Source of the DNA: JBBRQP01 sp038226175
Lineage (GTDB): Bacteria; Cyanobacteriota; Cyanobacteriia; Gloeobacterales; Anthocerotibacteraceae
DNA: 19,020 bases
Assembly: GCA_038226175.1 (NCBI GenBank)
Contig: JBBRQP010000061.1
Span: 1 to 19,020 of the forward strand
Direction of reading: 5' to 3'
The position numbers and the translations under genes are program-made. Below the pieces are notes generated by a model. The model was not told the origin of the DNA and made no database searches. It saw only the letters and a program-made list of their open reading frames with translations. Positions 5,380 to 12,881 of the stretch are shown in pieces. Numbering within the stretch: the first letter of the stretch is position 1; each line of letters starts with the position of its first letter.

Positions 5380-7438
5380 TATGGATAGCTTCTGCGAAAT
5401 CGTCTAGGAATTCAGAGGCAGGAGCAACACTCGTGAGAAGGAGATAGTCGCGTGCACGGGTGCAGGCTACATAGAGTAAATGGCGTTCGGTGTCATAAAC
5501 TTCTTGTAAATCGGCATCATCACCTACAGACTCAATTCTCTGTTGTAAGGGAATGACCTCATCATCACAGGCCATTACTGCCACTGCTCGAAATTCTAGC
5601 CCCTTCGCTAGATGCATAGTGCTGATAGAAATATGGTTAGCTGTCGTTCTTACTTGTTCATCCAGAATTTTGTAGGGAATATTGGTTTGTTGAACGGCAG
5701 CACAGGCACGGTCTAGTTCCGCTGTAGAGCGAACAAAGATACCAAATTCATGGGGTACTACCCCTTTATTGGCGAGGTCTATTATCCAAGTACTGACAGC
5801 TTTCGTCTCTGTCTCTTCGCTCTTAAGTATCTGAACCGTAGGAGGGGTTCCGTTGAAAACAGAAACAGTTTGACTTCTGTCCTCGGTATTGCCATCTACA
5901 TCGGATACCTCGGGATCAAGTAGGCGGTCGGCTTGTTTACGAATTTGATGGGATGTACGGTAATTCACGCGCAGCGTCCGGGAGCGTCCGCGAATGTCTA
6001 CCCCAAGAGCCAGCCAGGAGAAGGGTTGTTGGAAGATACGTTGGCCTAGGTCGCCAGCAAAAAAGAGAGCATTGGGACGCTGGTTACCCAATGCGGCGAG
6101 AAACCGCAGGTGGGCTATGGTAAGATCTTGAGCTTCATCAACTACAACAAAATCAAAGGGTGAAGTACTCAGATTCTTTAGGGTGACCGCGAGTTGGGTA
6201 AATAATTCAGACCAAGTAATTAAACCCTGGCTACGGAGTATGGCATAGGTGTGTTCAAAGATCGACCACAGCAAAAGCCGTTGGGCTTCTTTTAAGCGTG
6301 TTTTACGCCCCAGTCGTGCCACATCACGGTAGCTGTTCCAATCAGTTACCTGCCAGGAATCTACTATCTGTTCCCACTCGGAGCATAGGAAAGTAAGCGT
6401 AAATTTATGGCTAGAAATTGTGGCAGAGGCACTTTTGAGTGCTGCCACAATTTCTTCATGGGTTGCAATTTTGGGTGAATTTAGATGGAGCTTATACAGA
6501 CGTTGCCCAATATCGTTGATGGCATGAACCTCTAGTCGTTCGGCTAATTGAGGCTCGTTACTGACCAAGCGATTTAGGCGGATACGGAGGGCATTAGCTA
6601 AGGGGGTAGAAAATGTGGTGAGTAATACCCGTGCATTGGGATTAGTGCGGGCTAGAAATACAGCGCGATGGAGGGCAACGATGGTTTTACCTGTACCTGC
6701 GGAGCCAGAGACACGGGCGGGGCCGGTGAAGTTACGTTCTACCCATTGGAGTTGGGAGGGGTGCAGGAAAATAGTCCATTTATCCCAGGGCGCTTCGAGG
6801 GCACGGTTTAGCTCCTGCACATCTTTCATCACCCGGAAACGACGTTGGGCGTCGGGATGTTCAAAGGGATTGGTGGTGGGTCGCTGGGGCTGGGGTTTAC
6901 CGCCTGTGGCGAGTTCGAGTAGGGCTTCAGATGCCTCGCTGGGGAGATGGTCAGTGAGGGTTAGCAAAGTATCTTCGGTGGCCTGCCGCACGTCCTCAAG
7001 CCATTCCGGGGGGACTCCGTAGGATAGGAGTTGGTCAGTGGAAATCTTAGCGAAGATGAGGAGCTTAGGCTGAACTGGCAGTTGCGTATGTACATAGACA
7101 GGAATGGTAATTTCTTTGATCGTCTCTCTGATTTCGACTAGCTGCGCCGCTCCAGTTTTGGGATGCGTTTCTAGTTTACGGCGCTCGGCCCATTGATAAG
7201 CCTTGTCGTGATGATCTACATAACAGAGCAATAGGCTGTTATCAGTACGGTGAACAATGATACGAATGTCGTCATTGGCCCGCACGGACCAAAAATTTTT
7301 ATCTTTACCTTTCTCTAGTCGATGGAAGCTCATGCTGGGATTTGCCGGGTTGATCTGGAGGTCAAAGGCGGTCATTTTTACAAAATTGCGTTCCTCGCCA
7401 GTCAAGCGGATGAGGCTATCGGCAATACGGAATTCCAC
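5360..7438 (-). CDS. UvrD-like superfamily 1 helicase with RelE-like N-terminus
   Basis: This is a 692-residue cytoplasmic ATPase. Residues about 20-90 (FVKMTAFDLQINPANPSMSF, then WSVRANDDIRIIVHR and YVDHHDKAYQWAERR) follow the RelE/ParE toxin fold pattern. A linker is followed by the helicase core: Walker A GSAGTGKT (245-252), Walker B VVVDEAQD (431-438), FAGDLGQRIFQ (460-470), VNYRTSHQIRK (491-501), STMHLAKGLEFRAV (606-619) and YVACTRARDYL (656-666). The start is GTG with AAGGC a few bases upstream. It is the last gene of the minus-strand cluster, 55 bases after the preceding gene. The final DNSHR and stop come from an inserted hairpin, so the original C-terminus may be lost, though the fold should be complete. 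Helicases with this architecture occur near restriction-modification genes, which suggests a nucleic-acid processing role in defence. Confidence 0.8.
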   Translation of the reverse strand: MEFRIADSLIRLTGEERNFVKMTAFDLQINPANPSMSFHRLEKGKDKNFWSVRANDDIRIIVHRTDNSLLLCYVDHHDKAYQWAERRKLETHPKTGAAQLVEIRETIKEITIPVYVHTQLPVQPKLLIFAKISTDQLLSYGVPPEWLEDVRQATEDTLLTLTDHLPSEASEALLELATGGKPQPQRPTTNPFEHPDAQRRFRVMKDVQELNRALEAPWDKWTIFLHPSQLQWVERNFTGPARVSGSAGTGKTIVALHRAVFLARTNPNARVLLTTFSTPLANALRIRLNRLVSNEPQLAERLEVHAINDIGQRLYKLHLNSPKIATHEEIVAALKSASATISSHKFTLTFLCSEWEQIVDSWQVTDWNSYRDVARLGRKTRLKEAQRLLLWSIFEHTYAILRSQGLITWSELFTQLAVTLKNLSTSPFDFVVVDEAQDLTIAHLRFLAALGNQRPNALFFAGDLGQRIFQQPFSWLALGVDIRGRSRTLRVNYRTSHQIRKQADRLLDPEVSDVDGNTEDRSQTVSVFNGTPPTVQILKSEETETKAVSTWIIDLANKGVVPHEFGIFVRSTAELDRACAAVQQTNIPYKILDEQVRTTANHISISTMHLAKGLEFRAVAVMACDDEVIPLQQRIESVGDDADLQEVYDTERHLLYVACTRARDYLLLTSVAPASEFLDDFAEAIHSDNSHR

Positions 7439-7493
7439 TGGTGCCTTGGGAGCTATTGGATAAACCTACCCTAATTAGTCATCTTTGTCTCCT

Positions 7494-8327
7494 CTAATCA
7501 GGGGCTATGGGTTGTTGCGGATCTGCCCCGAGACTCAGGTGCTCCAGTCGCCATGGTTTCGCTAGGGTAAATTGGCGGTAAGACAAGGCTTCATCGGAAA
7601 TTACTCCGATAGCTCGAAGCTCAATATCTTTCCATCCTGAGGGAAATTTATATAATTTTTTCTCAAAATCCTCTTTAATCTGTATTTTGGCTTTATTTGC
7701 GGCGGACTCCGCCTGTTCAGGATCTGGCTCGATCGCATATACCAAAGTGATTTCCAGTTCGTAGGGATCATCCAGGTCTGTCTTAGCTAGTTCCTGTCCT
7801 TCGTCCACATTAAAGAGGACCAGGACAATCATCCCACCATGAGGTTTCACTGCCTTTGCAATAGATTGATCCAGTTTATTATCTTTAAGTCGTTGTTCAA
7901 ATTCATCTGGAAAAGCTGATCGTCGGTATCGCGAGGCTAGCCAACGCTGGAATATTGACTGACTTTCTGGTGATAGCGTGTAATCTTCCCTTGGTTGGAA
8001 ATCGATTAACTGTTCTTTGCGAATAATCTCCTTCGATGTAGCTGTGAATTCAGCTAGCAAAAGAGGTTCACCTTGAAAAGCTACATGCAGAGTTCGAGCT
8101 ACTTTGGCATTAGAAAAGTTGCCGTCAATAGAAGTAATTCTGCGACCGACCATCACTTCTATTTTGGGTTCTTTTTCTATGGACTGAGTGAGGTCACAGT
8201 CATGGGTAGCCACTACGACCAAGATATTCTCTATCTCATCGGCATTGACTAGACCCCATGCTTGGACAGCTTCATCCGTCAATAATTGCCCTTGTCGCCA
8301 TGGCGTATCTCTTGTCCATTCGACCAT
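7494..8327 (-). CDS. Conserved hypothetical 277-residue protein of the defence cluster
   Basis: No domain is recognised. Near the N-terminus (about residues 35-60) is a hydrophobic strand ending in a charged motif, ILVVVATHDCDLTQSIEKEP, followed by KIEVMVGRRI. The T/S-HDCD pattern with adjacent acidic residues could be a metal site or the signature of a small uncharacterised family. The middle is helical and charged (FQRWLASRYRRSAFPDEFE), a second hydrophobic strand MIVLVLFNVD follows, and the C-terminus is polar. There is no signal peptide or membrane segment. It begins 9 bases after the HTH gene stop, which implies one transcript. Possible role: enzymatic or structural partner of the TIGR04255 and HTH proteins, inferred only from the packing. 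Confidence 0.6.
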   Translation of the reverse strand: MVEWTRDTPWRQGQLLTDEAVQAWGLVNADEIENILVVVATHDCDLTQSIEKEPKIEVMVGRRITSIDGNFSNAKVARTLHVAFQGEPLLLAEFTATSKEIIRKEQLIDFQPREDYTLSPESQSIFQRWLASRYRRSAFPDEFEQRLKDNKLDQSIAKAVKPHGGMIVLVLFNVDEGQELAKTDLDDPYELEITLVYAIEPDPEQAESAANKAKIQIKEDFEKKLYKFPSGWKDIELRAIGVISDEALSYRQFTLAKPWRLEHLSLGADPQQPIAPD

Positions 8328-8336
8328 AGCAGCTTA

Positions 8337-8930
8337 TTACCTAATGTCGTTTTCTGCTGGGAAGTCAGATTCAACTGAACGAGTGGTAATTTTACGTCCC
8401 GACAATTGGGCGTCCATCTGTTTGCGTTGCTCAAGCTCATGCTGGATGAGTGCGATAAGTTGTTGAGCCACTGCTTGTATGGAACCGCCGTCACGAGCAG
8501 TTGTAAACAAGCTTTTACCGCCAGCAACAGGACGCTTTAGCAATCTGGGCGTAAGAGGGATTCCTGCGTCAGTAATCATGTCCGCAGCATCAGCAAGGTC
8601 TTGGAGTTTGGTGATGTATTCAACTCTTGGGCTTTCTCCATTGAGCCAGTTGTAAATAGTTTGACGAGAAACACCAAAGATTTCAGCGAGATTGCTCATC
8701 CCAGGAGAAAATACTTCGCGTACACGCTCCAAATTTTCAACGGGAGTTCTAAGGGATGCTTTGGGAGAGACAGGAAGCTGGTAATTAATCAAGTATTTTT
8801 GTGCTTTGTAGGTATCCCGGTTTACACCGGAGGTTGAGCTTACCTTAGTCTCCGAAATTACTGAACTCAAGGCAGATCCCGTCGCAGGAGGACGTTCTTT
8901 CAGCCAATTCGCACCGTAAGTCATTTCCAT
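8337..8930 (-). CDS. HTH-containing DNA-binding protein
   Basis: The ATG at 8928-8930 gives 197 residues. A TTG nine codons upstream would overlap the preceding gene and is less likely. Residues about 80-98 (NLAEIFGVSRQTIYNWLNG) are a clear helix-turn-helix of the Xre or resolvase type, with the VSRQTIYNWL recognition helix. The N-terminal 60 residues are Ser/Thr-rich and probably disordered. The C-terminal part (GGSIQAVAQQLIALIQHELEQRK) is helical and could dimerise. It begins 17 bases after the TIGR04255 stop and is followed 9 bases later by the 277-residue protein. It may autoregulate the cluster, possibly at the TGTAAAC repeats at 9747-9765, or serve as antitoxin or specificity partner for its neighbours; neither is proven. 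Confidence 0.7.
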   Translation of the reverse strand: MEMTYGANWLKERPPATGSALSSVISETKVSSTSGVNRDTYKAQKYLINYQLPVSPKASLRTPVENLERVREVFSPGMSNLAEIFGVSRQTIYNWLNGESPRVEYITKLQDLADAADMITDAGIPLTPRLLKRPVAGGKSLFTTARDGGSIQAVAQQLIALIQHELEQRKQMDAQLSGRKITTRSVESDFPAENDIR

Positions 8931-8947
8931 GTTTTTTTCTCTTTTTA

Positions 8948-9727
8948 CTATTTCCAAACGGAACGGGCGTGCTGAGTCACTGTGACCTTGAATGATTTGT
9001 CAATTTCGTCATGAAGTGCAGCAAGGCGGTCATGAAAATTATTCAGATTAAATTCCTCGCGTTTTTGGTAAAAAGCATCTATGTCTATGATCGCATGGTG
9101 ACCCGTTGGCTGTGTGAACTTAGGATTTATTTTCGTTTCCATTGCTCCTAGTTCCACTGGCAAACCTACCTGACCATCTCTGATGAGAACTCGGGATGCT
9201 GTTTGTCCAGCAGGTGTGATGGTATAAGTTTCACTAAATGTATGTACACGTCCATCAAGCTGCTGGGACAGACCCAGGACTCCGGGTACTAGATACTTTG
9301 CCATAGATTCTCCTGAATTAGGTATCACGGCATCCAAGTACCGCAGTCCGATACGCTCAATAAAGTCCAATTTCAAGGCTTCATGAATAGTAGCCAAGCC
9401 ATCTAAGAATCGTTTAGAAAAAGTCTCAAACGTATCATAGGCCGTAGTTTGGTAGGATAGGGCGTTATTATCCAGGATGAAGCCAGATTCCCCCCGCATG
9501 TCAGCAAAGGAATAGCGGATTTGGGTAATTGTAGGTTGATTAGTGAACTGCCCACCTTCGTTAGTAATATTAAATTGCTGAGTGATATGCTGCTTAAAAT
9601 CGGGAAAATGGGCTTCACGCATACGCTCCTGAACCCCAGGAAGGTACTTCTCAACGCTGAGAATGGGGTTAAATTGCACCTGAGCCAGAGTAAAGTAGAC
9701 TGGCGCGTTGCTCATCTTTTCGCCCAT
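8948..9727 (-). CDS. TIGR04255 family protein
   Basis: This is a 259-residue protein beginning MGEKMSNAPVYFTLAQVQFNP, the typical opening of TIGR04255 proteins (a short start, NAPV, then a strand with a conserved F-N-P). Later blocks also fit the family: SFADMRGESGFIL, YDTFETFSKRFL, DFIERIGLRYLDAVIP, and the late alternation ending FKVTVTQHARSVWK. The biochemical function of the family is unknown, but members occur often beside HTH proteins and in restriction-modification or other defence neighbourhoods. An alternative start is the Met at residue 5. The gene begins 82 bases after the Mod stop, and that gap carries a possible operator, so the four downstream genes may form their own transcript. 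Confidence 0.7.
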   Translation of the reverse strand: MGEKMSNAPVYFTLAQVQFNPILSVEKYLPGVQERMREAHFPDFKQHITQQFNITNEGGQFTNQPTITQIRYSFADMRGESGFILDNNALSYQTTAYDTFETFSKRFLDGLATIHEALKLDFIERIGLRYLDAVIPNSGESMAKYLVPGVLGLSQQLDGRVHTFSETYTITPAGQTASRVLIRDGQVGLPVELGAMETKINPKFTQPTGHHAIIDIDAFYQKREEFNLNNFHDRLAALHDEIDKSFKVTVTQHARSVWK

Positions 9728-9746
9728 GGCGGTCTTGCATCCTAAA

Positions 9747-9765
9747 GTTTACACCCAGGTTTACA
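9747..9765 (-). promoter_or_regulatory. TGTAAAC direct repeats upstream of the TIGR04255 gene
   Basis: Read on the minus strand, TGTAAAC occurs twice, at 9759-9765 and 9747-9753, with a 12-bp period, in the 82-bp gap before the TIGR04255 start. A tandem heptamer with near-helical spacing just before a gene block that includes an HTH protein is a reasonable operator. A TAGAAT (-10-like) overlaps its upstream edge, but no good -35 is seen. Confidence 0.4.
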
Positions 9766-9809
9766 TTCTATCTTTAATGGGCAACTTTAATCGGTGTACG
9801 GGATCACCA

Positions 9810-12614
9810 TTAGCCTCCCACCCGAAATACTTTCATCACTTCATCTCCTAAATGGTTGATCACTTTTACGGCAATGCGACCTGACGTAGGTTGGTCGAAG
9901 GGGCGAGAGGTATCGCTATTCAAAGTAGCCCAGGCTTCTTCGTTTATCTCAGCTTTGAGGGTAGTTTTGAGGGAACTGTAGGGGTCATTAGCTCCCAGGA
10001 AGTAGGCGTGGCGGACGAAGAAGCTCTCCCCGTTGTAGTCGGTATCAATAAACCAGCAGGCGATGCCATCGGTATTGTCGCTCACTACTTCGCCGGTATT
10101 GGGATGGAAAACATCCACACCATTCACTTTGACGCGCACTTGACCGTTGGGCTGGGGGAGCATTTCTAGGTCTGGTTCGCCGAAGATAACAAATAAATTT
10201 CCTTTACCGGTATTTTTGAGGTCGTTTGCCATGTGGAGATCGGCATTCATCCGGGCTTTGAGGACAGGGATGCGGCCCAGTTTGCTAAATTCGGTGGCGT
10301 GAGCTTCGTAGTTGAAGGCACAGGCAATGAGCGCATCAAATCCAGCATCTCCTGCTTCACGGGCGGCATCTACGAGGTCAGGGCGGGTGACGGTGCCAAA
10401 CTCTGGACCAATAAAAATTCCGGCGCGTTTCTCGGTTTCGCCTTCATGGTAGCGACCTTCAGCGCAAATTAGGTCTCCGGGCCAAGCCATAAGACTAGTG
10501 AAAGTGATTTTGTCGGCTTTGTGGGCTTGTTGTACACCAGCGGTTTTGAGATTTTCTAGGATCATCTGGTCAAAGCTACGGGCTAGGTCATAATCCCCAC
10601 GTTTATCTTTTAGGGAATCTATCAATTCGTCGTTTTCGTCCACGCCCAGTACGCGATGGGGTGAAAGGCTCTCGACGGTGAAGGGGCCTGCTACCCGGAC
10701 TTTTTTGTTGTCGGTGTAGGGCTTGTCGTAGAGATATTCATATTCAGCTTTAGCGGCAATGGAGGCATCAATTTCTTTTTGGCGGGTAATCCGAGCTTGC
10801 CACCAATCGCTGTGGAGTTGCTTGGTTTCCTCTGACCATTTAGCCTCGGCTTCACGGGGAATTTCCCACTCCTGCCAGAACTTTTTGAGTGCGGTGTTTA
10901 ACTGCTCGCGCAGGGGTTCTAGTTTGGTCTGCCATTTCTCCCAAATGACATCTATTTCGGCGTTGTTGGCGATGGACTTGAGAGTGATGTGGGGTACGCG
11001 CTCGTAGACGAAGCCGTGGCGGATGTTTCCCTGCACGGGCTGCGAACTCGGTGCAGTGCGGGTAATTTCGGCTTCTTTAATTTGTCCTTCACGGGAGTCT
11101 GCCAGCAGGTAAAGCGGGTAACGCGCTCCCATGATCCGGGCACGAGCCAACGCCAGCGCTACCCGTGAAGTATCAATCGTGATCCAACGCCGTCCCCATT
11201 GTTCAGCCACTGTGGCCGTGGTGCCGGAACCGCAGGTGGGGTCAAGCACGAGATCGCCGGGATCGGTGGACATAAGAATGCAGCGTTGGATGGGTGCCAA
11301 GCCAGTTTGCACGACATATATTTTTGGATCTGATCTACTTTGGACTGCGCCTCCGATGTCCATCCAGACATTGTGGATGGCTTGTGCAGGATGGTCAGCA
11401 AAGAACCTAACGTAGTTAATAATTGTTCGGCTTCGCTTCATGCGTCCGGACAACGCCACTCGCTTCATCCCAACTTCAGATGATGACCAACCTCTCGTAC
11501 CACTTGGAGTAAAGAGTTGCCCTTCAAACTCTATCGGAAATCGCGTATTTTCAGTACCGGTTTGGCTATCAATCCCACTGAGCCGAAAAATCCGAGCATT
11601 TTCTGGAATTTGCCTAGTTCCTTCTTTCTCATCGACCGTTATTGGCCGCCTTATAAAGTCCTCAAGTTCAATCTGGTCGTATTTGGATGCCGTATCATTT
11701 AGAGGATCAAGCTTAGAATTAAACAGCGACCTAAACTTCAATTCGGTTTTCCGTTTTGAATACCAAAGAATACAATCATAAACAGTTGGCAAGTGTTCGG
11801 CAGTTGCTGAGCTGGTTTTGGCAACTGTAATTTGAGAAACGCAGTTCTCATCCCCAAACACCTCATCCATCACCGCACGCACGCGATGCACATTTTCATC
11901 CCCGATCTGCACAAAAATAGAACCCGATTCAGTTAATAAATCTCGTGCAACCATTAACCGATCCCGCAGATAAGTAAGATAACTATGAATCCCATCCCGC
12001 CATGTATCCCGAAACGCCTTCACCTGCTCCGGTTCACGGGTAATGTGATCAACCTTGCCATCCTTCACATCCCGACTCGTCGTAGACCACTGAAAATTGC
12101 TATTAAACTTAATCCCGTAGGGCGGGTCAAAATAAATACACTGCACCTTCCCCCGCAAGCCCTCCCGCTCCGCAAGAGAAGCCATCACCTGAAGCGAATC
12201 CCCCAAGATCATCCGATTCGTCCAATTCTGATCATGCTGATAAAAATCCGTCTTATCCGCCCCTTCAGGAATGCCATTAAAATCAGCAAAAAGATCAAGT
12301 TGTGGTTCCGCCGCTTTACGGTCAGCCTTTGTTTGGTTCAATAAATCATCAATCAAAACTTTAGGATGCACCTTCTCCTGAATATAAATCGGGGGAGCAT
12401 TGACCACGAGATCACTCCAATCCTGTTCATCCTTCCCCCGCCAAACCAATTGCGGGTCAAGATCACGATTGCGCCGTTCATAGGCCACCGGCACCGGGGC
12501 CGCGTCCTCTTTGCTGAGGACAGATTGATGCTCGGCGGTGGGGATATTTTTGCGCTTATCCTCATCGTGGGTGATGCTTTCAACGGATTTGGGGGTGGTG
12601 GGTTTCTTAGCCAT
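9810..12614 (-). CDS. Type III-like Mod adenine-N6 DNA methyltransferase
   Basis: This 934-residue enzyme transfers methyl groups from S-adenosylmethionine to adenine N6 in DNA. The catalytic motif IV DPPY is at 163-166 and the SAM-binding motif I DPTCGSGTT at 458-466. Catalytic-before-SAM is the beta-class order of type III Mod subunits. The residues between them include a variable stretch suited to target recognition. The C-terminal half (about 500-934) is unusually long and contains DFARSFD-like and LICAEGRYHEGE blocks of the kind found in large Mod proteins. ATG at 12612-12614 follows a GGAG about 13 bases upstream. It is 262 bases behind the Res gene and would protect host DNA from it. 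No frameshift or phase-variable repeat is seen. Confidence 0.85.
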   Translation of the reverse strand: MAKKPTTPKSVESITHDEDKRKNIPTAEHQSVLSKEDAAPVPVAYERRNRDLDPQLVWRGKDEQDWSDLVVNAPPIYIQEKVHPKVLIDDLLNQTKADRKAAEPQLDLFADFNGIPEGADKTDFYQHDQNWTNRMILGDSLQVMASLAEREGLRGKVQCIYFDPPYGIKFNSNFQWSTTSRDVKDGKVDHITREPEQVKAFRDTWRDGIHSYLTYLRDRLMVARDLLTESGSIFVQIGDENVHRVRAVMDEVFGDENCVSQITVAKTSSATAEHLPTVYDCILWYSKRKTELKFRSLFNSKLDPLNDTASKYDQIELEDFIRRPITVDEKEGTRQIPENARIFRLSGIDSQTGTENTRFPIEFEGQLFTPSGTRGWSSSEVGMKRVALSGRMKRSRTIINYVRFFADHPAQAIHNVWMDIGGAVQSRSDPKIYVVQTGLAPIQRCILMSTDPGDLVLDPTCGSGTTATVAEQWGRRWITIDTSRVALALARARIMGARYPLYLLADSREGQIKEAEITRTAPSSQPVQGNIRHGFVYERVPHITLKSIANNAEIDVIWEKWQTKLEPLREQLNTALKKFWQEWEIPREAEAKWSEETKQLHSDWWQARITRQKEIDASIAAKAEYEYLYDKPYTDNKKVRVAGPFTVESLSPHRVLGVDENDELIDSLKDKRGDYDLARSFDQMILENLKTAGVQQAHKADKITFTSLMAWPGDLICAEGRYHEGETEKRAGIFIGPEFGTVTRPDLVDAAREAGDAGFDALIACAFNYEAHATEFSKLGRIPVLKARMNADLHMANDLKNTGKGNLFVIFGEPDLEMLPQPNGQVRVKVNGVDVFHPNTGEVVSDNTDGIACWFIDTDYNGESFFVRHAYFLGANDPYSSLKTTLKAEINEEAWATLNSDTSRPFDQPTSGRIAVKVINHLGDEVMKVFRVGG

Positions 12615-12735
12615 AGTTAGAAATTATCTCCGGTAGCATGGTCATTTCCAAGGAAATTCAGTAAAGCAATGCGGTAATTTCGTAACGACCTGTCATTCCT
12701 CTTTTCATTGCACTAATCCGACTCCTTATTCAACG

Positions 12736-12768
12736 ATCCTTTAATAAGCTAATTCTTTATTAAAGGAT
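12736..12768. repeat. AT-rich inverted repeat between Res and Mod genes
   Basis: ATCCTTTAATAA (12736-12747) and its complement (12757-12768) form a perfect 12-bp stem with a 9-base loop. A partial third unit, CTTTAATAACAAGGAT, follows at 12779-12794. The hairpin lies in the 262-bp Res-Mod gap with no T-run on the minus strand, so it is more likely an operator or mRNA-processing structure than a strong terminator. The rest of the gap (12615-12735) has no gene. Confidence 0.5.
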
Positions 12769-12800
12769 TATGGCTTTTTCTTTAATAACAAGGATTTGGC

Positions 12801-12881
12801 TTATTTTCCATAAAAGCCCAACCCCCGCAGATTCTCCCTTATCACCCCCTCTAACCGAGCACTCTCCTTAAACTGCTCATC
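12801..12881 (-). pseudogene. Short C-terminal remnant overlapping the Res stop
   Basis: In a different frame from Res, DEQFKESARLEGVIREN then LRGLGFYGK reads to TAA 12801-12803. The pattern (acidic helix, RLE-x-x-IR-x-NL, Gly-rich end) strongly resembles the C-terminal tail of N6-adenine methylases of the HsdM type. It overlaps the TGA of Res by a few bases, so either a single frameshift cut this tail off Res or it is the remnant of a methylase gene deleted here. Only 26 codons are left. Confidence 0.4.

Noticed and set aside
12736..12768. AT-rich inverted repeat as a second telomere-like site
   Set aside because: It has a 9-base loop and no resemblance to the TAGCTA-centred palindromes; a telomere resolution site should be continuous through the centre.
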